From the NCBI GenBank assembly GCA_028278525.1, contig JANQEE010000055.1:1-64000 (forward strand): DNA of 64,000 nucleotides. The letters run 5' to 3'. The position numbers and the translations under genes are program-made. Under the pieces are notes generated by a model, which worked only from the letters and a program-made list of their open reading frames with translations, was not told where the DNA came from and did no database searches. Positions 33,975-42,375 of the stretch are shown piece after piece (the stretch's first letter is position 1; every line of letters starts with the position of its first letter). Origin of the DNA: Minwuiaceae bacterium (GTDB taxonomy: Bacteria; Pseudomonadota; Alphaproteobacteria; Minwuiales; Minwuiaceae).

Positions 33975-35042
33975 TCACGTCGTCGTGTCCGGCTCGGCGG
34001 AGCGCGACCCTCCAACCGGCTGAGCCGCCTGCGCGTCAGCGGCGCCGGAGCTTGGCTGTCCGGCCTGTGGATCGGATACACCGTCATGGTTGTGTGGCCG
34101 CCGCGTCGTTGGCTCCGCCGGGTCGGCCCTGCCGGGAGTTGTGACCGTGACCGAGACTTTGGCGCCGAGTGTCTCTGCGAGGCGGTTCGCGAACGTCTCC
34201 GCATGGTTCTGAACGAAGTCCGCGATGTTCTCGTCCGGCGCCTCGAGATTGATCGAGAAACCCTCGTCGGTTTGCTCGATGTCGAGCCTGCTGCCGCCCA
34301 GCATGTCGGCGTTCAGCGTCAGCGACATGCGGCCGTCATCGGTGGCTGCACCGGGTTCGGTGCGGAGGATGGCGATGCGGTCCACGATTTCGTTGAATAG
34401 ATCGGGAAGCTCGGCGGCCCGCGCGGAAGGCTCGGGTCCGGCCGCGTTGCCGACCGTCGCGAACGCCGTGGCGGCGGGCGCGTCGGCGCCCGGGTTGCCC
34501 TCCGTTGGCGCTGTGTCCTCCGCCTCATCGTACAGGCCGCCCGCCCGATCGCGCCGGCGCTTGGCTTCGACGTCCTGGACTCCGTGCTCAGCGCCCGTCT
34601 CGCGCGAGTCGCCCGACGCCCTCGGCCGTTGCGTGAGCGCCTGGTTGTCGCCCGGAAGCGGCGCGGCGTCCATCGCCGTCTTGGCCGGGCCTGGATGCAG
34701 GTCCTCGGCGGATGCCGTCTGATCGCCCGCGGGGGGCGGGGGCGTGTCTCCGGCGGAACCCTGGCTGGACGGCTCTTTACGCGGTCCGGCGTCCTCCGGA
34801 CGTGGTCCGGGGTTCTGCGGGCTTTGGGGCACCGGGCGATCCGCCTCCCGCCGCTCGGCGGCGTCTGTGCGATGCTCCTTCTTGTCGTGGCTGTCCTTGC
34901 GCCGGCCGTCGTGGCCGTCCTTCATGAGCTGCTGGAACTTCTCGCGGTCGGCTGCGGACGCCTCGCCCGGACCGCGGGTATCGTCGTCGCGCTGTCGCTG
35001 CTCCCGCCGTGCGACTCGGACGCGTGCGATCTCGTCACTCAT
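33975..35042 (-). CDS. sctP: Needle-length regulator SctP (YscP family)
   Basis: A 355-aa protein whose first 210 residues are hydrophilic, Pro/Asp/Arg-rich and presumably extended (the ruler). Residues 210-305 match the T3S4 substrate-switch domain (ELPDLFNEIVDRIAILRTEP, MSLTLNADMLGGSRLDIEQT, FAETFANRLAETLGAKV-like end). SctP measures needle length during export and triggers SctU. The ATG lies within the end of the preceding small gene (8-bp overlap). Low sequence conservation is normal for this family. Confidence 0.85.
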   Translation of the reverse strand: MSDEIARVRVARREQRQRDDDTRGPGEASAADREKFQQLMKDGHDGRRKDSHDKKEHRTDAAERREADRPVPQSPQNPGPRPEDAGPRKEPSSQGSAGDTPPPPAGDQTASAEDLHPGPAKTAMDAAPLPGDNQALTQRPRASGDSRETGAEHGVQDVEAKRRRDRAGGLYDEAEDTAPTEGNPGADAPAATAFATVGNAAGPEPSARAAELPDLFNEIVDRIAILRTEPGAATDDGRMSLTLNADMLGGSRLDIEQTDEGFSINLEAPDENIADFVQNHAETFANRLAETLGAKVSVTVTTPGRADPAEPTTRRPHNHDGVSDPQAGQPSSGAADAQAAQPVGGSRSAEPDTTT

Positions 35043-35319
35043 AATCGTCCGACTCCTCCATATCGTCCATGGCCTGCTTCATGTCGTCGAGCATGTATCG
35101 CTCCAGCGTGTCCGTTAAGGCCGCCTGCCCTATGAGGTCCTGGTCGTGGGTTGAGAAGTCATCCACGTCGAGCGTCGAGTCGCCGCTCATCAGTGCGTCG
35201 AACACTTTTTTCGCTTCTTCAGGCGAGTTGAGCATGTCCGTCTCGAACTTCGCGCCCGGTTCAAGCAATTGCTTCGATGCTTCAAGGGTGGCAAGAAACG
35301 GGTCAGCTATTGCGCTCAT
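35035..35319 (-). CDS. Small acidic protein between sctO and sctP
   Basis: A 94-aa acidic helical protein (MSAIADPFLATLEASKQLLE, and a C-terminal YMLDDMKQAMDDMEESDDYE) with AGGAG before its ATG. It overlaps sctP by 8 bp, so it is co-translated. Ysc-type loci normally have nothing between yscO and yscP. I do not recognise the family; a small secreted regulator or a chaperone for the ruler are possibilities. Confidence 0.7.
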   Translation of the reverse strand: MSAIADPFLATLEASKQLLEPGAKFETDMLNSPEEAKKVFDALMSGDSTLDVDDFSTHDQDLIGQAALTDTLERYMLDDMKQAMDDMEESDDYE

Positions 35320-35379
35320 CTCGACTCTCCTGTCTGCGCCAAGGCCCGGCTGTGCCGGCCTCGGCCGTGATCCTGTCGC

Positions 35380-35868
35380 TCAACGTTGTCGTGCTGCGGC
35401 AGCGCGAGCGCCGTAGGCCGCCTCCGAGACCTCCTCGAGTTCGGCGTCCTCGCGCGACGTGGCCTCGGCGCGCGCCTTCATCTCCTCTATCGAAACGAAT
35501 TCCTCGAACTTGGCTACCGTACGGTCTGCCGCCCTCTGCGCCGTCTTCGCTTCGGCAAGCGCCTCCTCGGCACGCGACACGGCCTGCTTTGCGGTCTCCA
35601 GCGTTTCGGCCAGTTCCAGCTCCTTGGCCTTGAGCGCGGCGGTATCGAACTTCAGCTTGTCGATCTGTTTCATGCTGACCGGCTTGCCACGGATCTCGTC
35701 GAACAGGCGTGTCTCCTCCGCGGCCATGAACACCCGGTGCTGCTCGAGTGCCGACTCGGCCTCCCGCACCGCTGCCTTTGCGCGCTCGACCGCCGCCGCC
35801 GCGACCTGCGTAGCCCGCAAGGCCCGGCCCGCCCGGTACCGCTTGACCTTCAGGAGCTCCGCGAACAT
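35380..35868 (-). CDS. sctO: T3SS stalk protein SctO (YscO family)
   Basis: A 162-aa protein that is almost entirely coiled coil (RATQVAAAAVERAKAAVREA, ELELAETLETAKQAVSRAEE) with the YscO start MFAELLKVKRYRAGRALRA. SctO is the central stalk that couples the ATPase SctN to the gate SctV. It begins 13 nt after sctN, in the universal N-O-P-Q order. Confidence 0.9.
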   Translation of the reverse strand: MFAELLKVKRYRAGRALRATQVAAAAVERAKAAVREAESALEQHRVFMAAEETRLFDEIRGKPVSMKQIDKLKFDTAALKAKELELAETLETAKQAVSRAEEALAEAKTAQRAADRTVAKFEEFVSIEEMKARAEATSREDAELEEVSEAAYGARAAAARQR

Positions 35869-35881
35869 CGCTCATGGTCCG

Positions 35882-37252
35882 TCACACCAGCGCCGCGAGG
35901 CCGTCCACGGCCTCCTCGAACGTCGTCGGTTCATTCAGCCCCTGCTGCAGGTAAGCTTTGATCTGCGGCATCTTCTCGATCGCCTCGTCCGCCTCGGCAT
36001 CGGAGCCCTTGGCGTACTCTCCGATCTTCACGAGCAATTCGACCTCGATGTACTTCGCCATTAGGGTGCGGAGCCTGCTCGCCGCCTTTTTGTGGCGTTC
36101 GTCCACGATGCTGTTCATCACGCGGCTGACGCTCGCCAGCACGTCGATGGCTGGATAGTGGTTCTCGGACGCAAGTTTGCGCGAAAGGACGATGTGGCCG
36201 TCGAGGATGCTGCGCGCTTCGTCCGCGACCGGCTCGGTCATGTCGTCGCCCTCTACCAGCACTGTGTAGAGCGCGGTGATGAAACCTTTGTCGGACTGGC
36301 CGACGCGCTCCATCAGCCGAGGGAGCGTGGCGAAGACCGAGGGCGGGAAGCCGCGGCGCGTCGGCGGCTCGCCGGTCGACAGTCCGATTTCGCGCTGTGC
36401 ACGCGCGAAGCGCGTAATGCTGTCCATCAGGAGGAGGACGCGGAGGCCCTGGTCGCGGAAGTATTCGGCGATCGTGGTGGCGACAAAGCAGGCTTTCGAG
36501 CGCTCCATGGAGGGCCGGTCGGACGTGGCGATCACGAGCACCGATTTCGCCGCGCCCTCGGGCCCCAGATCGTGCTCGAGGAACTCCCGCACCTCGCGGC
36601 CACGCTCGCCGACGAGGCAGAGGACGGTAACGTCGACGTCGGCGCCGCGCACAAGCATGGAGAGCAACGTTGACTTGCCGCCGCCTGCCGCGGCGAAGAT
36701 GCCGAGACGCTGGCCTTCGCCGACCGTAAGCAGGCCGTCGAGTACGCGCAGCCCCATCGGCGTCGGCTTCTCGATCAGTCGGCGCGATATCGGATCGGGG
36801 CTGTCGCGGTAGACCGAGTACCATTCCTCCACCTCGAGCGGGCCTTTCGAATCGGCATCCAGCGGTTCGCCCAGACCGTTGAGGACACGGCCTTTCAATT
36901 TGGGCCCGACGCCGACCAGGTGAGGTCGTCCGGTCGGGCTGACCTCGGTGTTGGCTGAGACACCGTGCATCTCGCCGAGCGGGGTTAAGAGCGCGATGCG
37001 CCCGTTGAAGCCGACGACCTCGGCCTTGATCTCGAAGCCCCGCGCCGGACCGCGGAGCAGGCAGAGCTCGCCCATCTGCGCGCCGGGAACCGTGGCCTCG
37101 ATGATCGTGCCGGTGACCCTGCGCACGCGGCCGCGGATCTGCAGCAGGTCCGCAGAACGCACGGCGTCTTCGATCTCCTTCGCGAGAAACGAAAACCCGC
37201 CCGCAGACCTCTCGATGGCGTGCGCTGCGGCGGATGGGCGCAAAGCGGTCAC
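35882..37252 (-). CDS. sctN: T3SS ATPase SctN
   Basis: A 456-aa F1-like hexameric ATPase that separates chaperones from substrates at the gate. Walker A is [14 protein letters not shown] (Lys193); Walker B is [20 protein letters not shown] with the conserved RFARAQRE. The [20 protein letters not shown] segment, and the conserved [20 protein letters not shown] just before the P-loop, are T3SS type. The GTG start overlaps the STAS stop (GTGA). The C-terminal helices bind SctO and SctL. Confidence 0.97.
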   Translation of the reverse strand: MTALRPSAAAHAIERSAGGFSFLAKEIEDAVRSADLLQIRGRVRRVTGTIIEATVPGAQMGELCLLRGPARGFEIKAEVVGFNGRIALLTPLGEMHGVSANTEVSPTGRPHLVGVGPKLKGRVLNGLGEPLDADSKGPLEVEEWYSVYRDSPDPISRRLIEKPTPMGLRVLDGLLTVGEGQRLGIFAAAGGGKSTLLSMLVRGADVDVTVLCLVGERGREVREFLEHDLGPEGAAKSVLVIATSDRPSMERSKACFVATTIAEYFRDQGLRVLLLMDSITRFARAQREIGLSTGEPPTRRGFPPSVFATLPRLMERVGQSDKGFITALYTVLVEGDDMTEPVADEARSILDGHIVLSRKLASENHYPAIDVLASVSRVMNSIVDERHKKAASRLRTLMAKYIEVELLVKIGEYAKGSDAEADEAIEKMPQIKAYLQQGLNEPTTFEEAVDGLAALV

Positions 37253-37590
37253 AAGCCTGCCTCCGCGATGCCAATCTCAACGTCGGGGGCGAGGGTCAGC
37301 ACCTTGTCGAAACCGGTGAGAGTGATGACCTCCATGACGTCCGCACTCGGCCCCGCGACGACGAACTTCCGCTTTTGGCGGGCGAACGTCATTAGGCCAA
37401 CCATCAGGGCGCGGAGCCCGGCACTCGATATGTGGTCGACGTGGGCGAAGTCGATGACGAGCCCGCCGGTGCCAGTCTCGGCGCGTTCGCGGAGCTCGGC
37501 CTCGAAGCCCGGCGCGGTCGTCGCGTCGAGCCGGCCCTCCGGCTGCAGAACGTCGACCTCTCCGTGCCGGTAGTGGGTTGCCATCTCCAT
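37249..37590 (-). CDS. STAS-domain protein (RsbV/BtrV-like), first gene of the sctN operon
   Basis: A 113-aa single STAS domain. The segment [16 protein letters not shown] holds the phospho-acceptor motif, with Ser56 at the kinase target position, followed by a canonical [20 protein letters not shown]. Such proteins act in partner switching: dephosphorylated they bind an anti-sigma/kinase. In Bordetella BtrV is a STAS protein that controls the T3SS, so location at the head of this operon is suggestive. No kinase or phosphatase partner is in this window. It is coupled to sctN by a 4-bp overlap. Confidence 0.85.
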   Translation of the reverse strand: MEMATHYRHGEVDVLQPEGRLDATTAPGFEAELRERAETGTGGLVIDFAHVDHISSAGLRALMVGLMTFARQKRKFVVAGPSADVMEVITLTGFDKVLTLAPDVEIGIAEAGL

Positions 37591-37670
37591 TTCCGCCCGC
37601 GCTCCTCCGGAGTTCCCTGTGCGTCTTAGTTTGGACCGAGATAAACCGGATCACTCCCCGAAGGCGCGGC

Positions 37671-37691
37671 GAATTCGGACGGAACTTGGAC
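37671..37691 (-). promoter_or_regulatory. Candidate T3SS operator, two 11-bp direct repeats
   Basis: On the minus strand GTCCAAGTTCC is followed by GTCCGAATTCG at an 11-bp step, 81-101 bp upstream of the STAS-sctN operon start at 37590. It lies between divergent operons and could also act on sctW, whose start is 115 bp away. Confidence 0.65.
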
Positions 37692-37805
37692 GGTGAAGGC
37701 TGTTTAATGGTCTGTGGTACGGCGCCGACGGCAGCTATCTTTCCAACATCTTTCGAAACGACCGGCGGCGTTTGGCGCCGCGGGCAGAAAAGTGGACGGC
37801 AGCTT

Positions 37806-38954
37806 ATGCCCGACTTTCGGAACGACATCGCTGGGCTTGGATCGCAGCGGCCGGACGTGGCACGCTCCCATGTCGGCGCGCCGCTTCAGGAGGGGGTCTA
37901 CGACGGGGCCAAGGCCCGCGTGATCGATGTGAACTCGCTGATCGCCGACGCTGCCGAGGAACTGACCTCGGGACTCAGCGAGGAGACCGAGAAGGACGTC
38001 TCTGAGCGCGAAGTAGAGCGCGGGCGGCGCGAGGATAGCCTGAAGCGCCTCATGAAGGTCCAGGACGTCGAGGAGCTCCTTCAGAAGTTCGCCGATATGG
38101 ACAAGAGCGCGCTGGAGCGCGCGCTCCAGGCGCTTTTGACGCAACGCCAGAGCGCCCGGCAGCTCCGCGAGCAGGCGCGACAGCGCTTCAAGGACGCCGC
38201 GCACCAATACGTTCTGTTGAAGGCGCTGGCGGCCGGGCTGCGTGCACGGGGCGCCTCGGCCGAGGACGTCGCCGAGGCCGACGCGGCGGTCGCGAGCCTG
38301 ATGACGGAGGAGGGAACCTCCGTCCAGGCCGCGCTGAACATCGCGGAGACGGTGTCCGAGTTCTCGGCCGGCAATGCCGGAACGGCCGTCGCGCTGCGCG
38401 ACGCCTACTACGACCACCTGCGCGACTATTCCTCCATGAGCGCGACGCTTGACGACCTGATCGAGCGGTTCGGATCGGATGATCTGGAGAATTCGATCCA
38501 ATTCATGACGTCGGCGTTGGGCGCCGATCTGGCGGCGGCCGGACCGTCGATCGAGATCACCAAACTCCGCGTCATCCTGGACGACATGCACCGCCTGAAG
38601 TCCCTAACGACCATCAAGGGGCGCTGCGACGGCATGATGAAGTCCGCGCAGCGGCAGGGAGCGCGGGAGGACGCAGACGGCCTGTGGCTCCTGCGCGAAT
38701 TGATCCCCCTCCAGGACGCCAAGTGGATCAAGCCGTCGGCCATCGAGAAGATGCCGCAGGAGGTGGGTTTGGACGACGTGGAACGACAGATCCGGTTCTT
38801 CAACGACCTGGACGGCGTGGTCCGAATGATTCCCATCAAATGCTTCGTCAAGGCCGACAGCCGCGAAAAGCTGCTCGACGCGGTTCGCCACGTCACGGAC
38901 GCGGCCGTACAGCGCGAGGAGGAAGAGGAGTATCTCGAGGAGGACAGCGGATGA
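37806..38954 (+). CDS. sctW: Gatekeeper protein SctW (YopN-TyeA/MxiC type)
   Basis: A 382-aa protein. The start MPDFRNDIAGLGSQRPDVAR at 37806 is chosen because the following GSQRPDVARS resembles the YopN N-terminal export region; the ribosome site is weak. The middle part is helical (YopN-like; DAAHQYVLLKALAAGLRARG). The end (LWLLRELIPLQDAKWIKPSA, IRFFNDLDGVVRMIPIKCF) matches TyeA, so YopN and TyeA are fused, as in MxiC and InvE. SctW blocks effector export until host contact. It is coupled to the next chaperone by ATGA. Confidence 0.9.
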   Translation: MPDFRNDIAGLGSQRPDVARSHVGAPLQEGVYDGAKARVIDVNSLIADAAEELTSGLSEETEKDVSEREVERGRREDSLKRLMKVQDVEELLQKFADMDKSALERALQALLTQRQSARQLREQARQRFKDAAHQYVLLKALAAGLRARGASAEDVAEADAAVASLMTEEGTSVQAALNIAETVSEFSAGNAGTAVALRDAYYDHLRDYSSMSATLDDLIERFGSDDLENSIQFMTSALGADLAAAGPSIEITKLRVILDDMHRLKSLTTIKGRCDGMMKSAQRQGAREDADGLWLLRELIPLQDAKWIKPSAIEKMPQEVGLDDVERQIRFFNDLDGVVRMIPIKCFVKADSREKLLDAVRHVTDAAVQREEEEEYLEEDSG

Positions 38955-39325
38955 GCGCGATCGGCGATGCAGTGGGCGCGCTCTGCGCTTCGCTCGGCCT
39001 CGATCCGGACCGGCTGCCGGTCGAAGAGCATGTGGCGATAGATATCGAAGATTTCGGCGAGCTGCATTTCGAACGGCACGGCGACGAACTCATCGTCTAC
39101 CTGAGCCGCCCGATCTCGGTCGGCGACGATGCCTACGCTATCCGGCTCTCCGCTCTCGAAGCGGTCCACTGGCAGAACACCCCCGCCCTCCTGCTGCAGG
39201 CGGCTGGAACGGGCAACTTGCTTGTCTTCCTGGCGCGGTTCGACGGGCGGTCGGTCGACCCTTCGGCGCTCAACCAGGCCGTGATCGCTCTCGGCGAGCT
39301 CCACGAAGCCGCGCGAGCCGGATAA
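38951..39325 (+). CDS. CesT-like chaperone, SycN-like by position
   Basis: A 124-aa protein starting MSAIGDAVGALCASLGLDPD. It shows the compact CesT pattern: first helix, the strand pair IDIEDFGELHFERHGDELIV and YLSRPISVGDDAYAIRL, the helix ALLLQAAGTGN, the strand LLVFLARFDG and a last helix. Its ATG overlaps the sctW stop. In Yersinia sycN follows yopN-tyeA at exactly this place and, with YscB, chaperones YopN. The yopN-sycN-yscX-yscY-lcrD order is conserved here. Confidence 0.8.
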   Translation: MSAIGDAVGALCASLGLDPDRLPVEEHVAIDIEDFGELHFERHGDELIVYLSRPISVGDDAYAIRLSALEAVHWQNTPALLLQAAGTGNLLVFLARFDGRSVDPSALNQAVIALGELHEAARAG

Positions 39326-39330
39326 GGCGC

Positions 39331-39705
39331 ATGGAAAACCTCCCTCTTGTCAACCCGTCCATCGGCATCGAGCGCATCGAGCGTGCGACGCACGATCTCG
39401 TAAATCTCCCGGCTTCCCACGACGCGGAGCCGGTTGGGGCGCAGCCGCTCGACAACCTCGCGGCCCTCTACAACAAGCCGTCCCTCGCACAGGGTATCCG
39501 CGCCCTGACTGTACCGCGGATCGAAGATCCGAGTATCCTGATGCCCGCCCGCTTCGACGCCGCTTTCCTCGACGTCGTTGACAAAGTCGGTGCGCGGGCG
39601 GAAGCCGGCGACCCGGTCTTCAAGGAGGCTGCACGGCACCTGCGGCCGCTTTGCGCAGCGAGGAAGCAGTGCTCTTTCAACCTTACCGCGGTGTCCAGGG
39701 TGTGA
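39331..39705 (+). CDS. yscX: YscX family export protein
   Basis: A 124-aa protein with the YscX pattern: N-terminal PSIGIERIERATHDLVNLPA (YscX: GIEKL...ELSCGLP), a Pro-rich middle (VPRIEDPSILMPARFDAAFL) and a C-terminal helix ending HLRPLCAARKQCSFNLTAVS. YscX is an early exported protein required for needle assembly and is specific to the Ysc family, so it types this injectisome. It shares its stop with the yscY start. Confidence 0.8.
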   Translation: MENLPLVNPSIGIERIERATHDLVNLPASHDAEPVGAQPLDNLAALYNKPSLAQGIRALTVPRIEDPSILMPARFDAAFLDVVDKVGARAEAGDPVFKEAARHLRPLCAARKQCSFNLTAVSRV

Positions 39706-40064
39706 TGACGGACGGCTCCAACATAGCCGCCTGGACGCGGACCGACTCCAAGGTACTGCATGTGCTCGCCAGCGTCCTGGCGCAGCAGAACCGTGAGTCC
39801 CAGGCGGTCGCTCTGCTTGAATGCGTCCTCGGTGCGGACCCTGAAAATTCCAGCGTCCACCGGGCGTTAGGCGGCCTCTACCTCGAGCTCGAGCGCTTCG
39901 GCGAGGCGCTGGAAATGGCCGATGCGGCGCTTGCCGCCGGGCCGGAGAAACGCGTCCGGGAAGGTCTCCTCCTCGTCCGCTGCCATGCCCTCTGGGGCCT
40001 CGGCCGCACCGAGGAGGCGGAGGAAGTCATGCAACTCTACATCAATGAGAGACGCCGCCCATGA
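39705..40064 (+). CDS. yscY: YscY family TPR chaperone of YscX
   Basis: A 119-aa helical protein starting [16 protein letters not shown] at 39705, overlapping the yscX stop by 1 bp. It contains TPR units ([60 protein letters not shown]). YscY binds YscX and the gate protein SctV in the cytoplasm. Its position between yscX and sctV is the family arrangement. Confidence 0.85.
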   Translation: MTDGSNIAAWTRTDSKVLHVLASVLAQQNRESQAVALLECVLGADPENSSVHRALGGLYLELERFGEALEMADAALAAGPEKRVREGLLLVRCHALWGLGRTEEAEEVMQLYINERRRP

Positions 40065-42157
40065 ATGCCGCGCGCGCGCAGTCAACCCTGGTCGCGATTA
40101 CCTCGCGCACCGATATCATGCTCGCCGTGCTGATGCTGGCGATCATTTTCATGATGGTCATACCGCTGCCGACACTGCTGATCGATGCGCTGATCGCCGC
40201 CAACATCATGATGGCGATGACGTTGCTGATGGTGGCGATGTACATCCCGTCGCCACTCGCGTTTTCTTCGTTCCCGTCGGTGCTGTTGGTCACGACGCTT
40301 TTCCGCCTCGCGCTCGCGATCTCGACGACGCGGTTGATTCTGCTGAACGCCGATGCGGGCGAAATCATTCAGGCCTTTGGCAATTTCGTCGTGGAAGGCA
40401 ACTTCGTCGTCGGCGCGGTGATCTTCCTTATCATCACCATCGTTCAGTTCATGGTCATCACGAAGGGCGCGGAGCGCGTGGCGGAGGTCTCCGCCCGCTT
40501 CTCGCTCGACGCCATGCCCGGCAAACAGATGTCGATCGACGGCGACATGCGTGCCGGTGTCATCGACATCGACGAGGCGCGCAGGCGCCGTGAGAACGTT
40601 CAGAAGGAGAGCCAGCTCTTCGGCTCCATGGACGGCGCCATGAAGTTCGTGAAGGGCGACGCTATCGCGGGACTGATCATTACCGTCGTCAACATCGTCG
40701 GCGGTATCACCATCGGTACCACTCAGCACGGCATGACGGCGGGCGAGGCGGTGCGCACGTACTCCATTCTCACCATCGGTGACGGCCTCGTGCAGCAGAT
40801 CCCGGGCCTCCTGATCGCGATCACGGCAGGCGTGATCGTGACCCGGGTAACGACCGAGGACTCGACCAATATGGGCGCGGACATCAGCCGCCAGATCCTC
40901 GCCCAGCCGAAGGCGGTGATGATCGCAGGCGCGATGATGTTCCTGTTCGGTATCGTTCCGGGCTTCCCCACTACAGTCTTCTTCGCGCTCGGCGTCACGC
41001 TCCTCGTCGTCGGCTGGTTGCTCGACAACCTGGCCAAGCGCCGCGCCGAAGACGGCGAGGAGGGCGCGGTGCCCGCCATGGCCGCGGCTATTCAGGGCGG
41101 GGATCAGAGCGCGAAACCGAAACTGGGGCAGGAAGAGGATTTCTCGCTCACCGTTCCCTTGATGATCGATGTCGACGCATCTGTCGAGGCGACCATCAGC
41201 GCTGCGCGTCTCAACGAGGAGCTGGTGAAAATCCGCCGCGCCCTTTACCTCGACCTTGGCGTGCCGTTCCCCGGCATCCACCTCCGTTTCAACGACCGCC
41301 TGGCCGACGGGCGCTACCAGATCATGATCCAGGAGACGCCGATCGCCTCCGGGGTCATCCGCAGCGGCATGATCTTCTGTCGGGAGCGGACAAGCCAGTT
41401 CCAAATCCTCAAAATCCCCTTCGAGGAGGGCGACGGCTTCCTTCCCGGCTATCCGACGATCTGGGTCGACGCGGCGCGTAAGGATGAGCTCGACGCCGCC
41501 GGCATCCCATATCTGGATACCGTCCAGATGCTGACGTTCCATCTCTCTTTCGTGTTGACCCACTATGCCTCCGAGTTCGTCGGCATCCAGGAGACTCGGT
41601 ATCTCCTCACCCAGATGGAGGCGCGCTTTGGCGAGCTGGTGAAGGAGGCCCAGCGCATCCTGCCGATCCAGAAGATCACCGAGGTACTTCAGCGCCTGAT
41701 TTCCGAAGAGATCTCGATCCGCGATATGCGCACCATCTTGCAGTCGATGATCGAATGGGGGCAGAAGGAAAAGGACACGGTCCTTCTCTGCGAATACATC
41801 CGTTCAAGCCTGAAGCGCTACATCTCATATAAGTATTCGAGCGGCCAGAACATGCTGCCCGCCTTCATCCTCCACGCGGACGCCGAAGAGGTCATTCGCA
41901 ACGGCATCCGCCAGACCTCCGCCGGCAGTTATCTTGCGCTCGACCCGCTGGTTACGCAGCAGTTCGTACGAACGGTAAAGCAGGCAGTCGGAGACCTAAC
42001 CAAGGGACGGCAGCGCCCGGTGATTGTGACCGCCATGGACATCCGCCGCTACGTACGCAAGTTGATCGAGGGCGATCTCTACGAACTGCCGGTTCTTTCC
42101 TACCAGGATCTGACGCCCGAGATCACGATCCAGCCGCTTGAGCAGATCAAGCTTTGA
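40061..42157 (+). CDS. sctV: Export gate protein SctV (LcrD/FlhA family)
   Basis: A 698-aa protein. About eight membrane helices occupy residues 15-330 with the FHIPEP-type signature ([20 protein letters not shown]). The C-terminal cytoplasmic domain (about 360-698) forms the nonameric ring that receives chaperone-substrate complexes ([40 protein letters not shown]). Length and motifs are standard. Overlaps yscY by 4 bp (ATGA). The family is one of the best conserved T3SS components. Confidence 0.97.
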   Translation: MNAARAQSTLVAITSRTDIMLAVLMLAIIFMMVIPLPTLLIDALIAANIMMAMTLLMVAMYIPSPLAFSSFPSVLLVTTLFRLALAISTTRLILLNADAGEIIQAFGNFVVEGNFVVGAVIFLIITIVQFMVITKGAERVAEVSARFSLDAMPGKQMSIDGDMRAGVIDIDEARRRRENVQKESQLFGSMDGAMKFVKGDAIAGLIITVVNIVGGITIGTTQHGMTAGEAVRTYSILTIGDGLVQQIPGLLIAITAGVIVTRVTTEDSTNMGADISRQILAQPKAVMIAGAMMFLFGIVPGFPTTVFFALGVTLLVVGWLLDNLAKRRAEDGEEGAVPAMAAAIQGGDQSAKPKLGQEEDFSLTVPLMIDVDASVEATISAARLNEELVKIRRALYLDLGVPFPGIHLRFNDRLADGRYQIMIQETPIASGVIRSGMIFCRERTSQFQILKIPFEEGDGFLPGYPTIWVDAARKDELDAAGIPYLDTVQMLTFHLSFVLTHYASEFVGIQETRYLLTQMEARFGELVKEAQRILPIQKITEVLQRLISEEISIRDMRTILQSMIEWGQKEKDTVLLCEYIRSSLKRYISYKYSSGQNMLPAFILHADAEEVIRNGIRQTSAGSYLALDPLVTQQFVRTVKQAVGDLTKGRQRPVIVTAMDIRRYVRKLIEGDLYELPVLSYQDLTPEITIQPLEQIKL

Positions 42158-42375
42158 GCATGCAGTGCCGTGCCTAGGTATCGGCGCTTGATGCCGTGTT
42201 TGCGGCCGGAAGCGCGGCGACCGAAGATCGTATTCCCGTCCTGGTGATGGACGCAGCAGAGAGCGCGGCGCACAGCCGTGCCGGGGCGAGGTTCGCGCCG
42301 GGAGAGGGGTGTTCTTCTACACTGACGGCGTGGCGGAGGCTGAAGACGTTTCGCGCCGGCGACACGGCGCCTGCA

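Noticed and set aside
35931..37280. 449-aa minus-strand frame across sctN
   Set aside because: Arg/Pro-rich shadow of the ATPase gene in another frame; sctN has all Walker motifs.
40082..41563. 493-aa minus-strand frame opposite sctV
   Set aside because: His/Asp/Arg-rich antisense of a fully conserved export gate gene.
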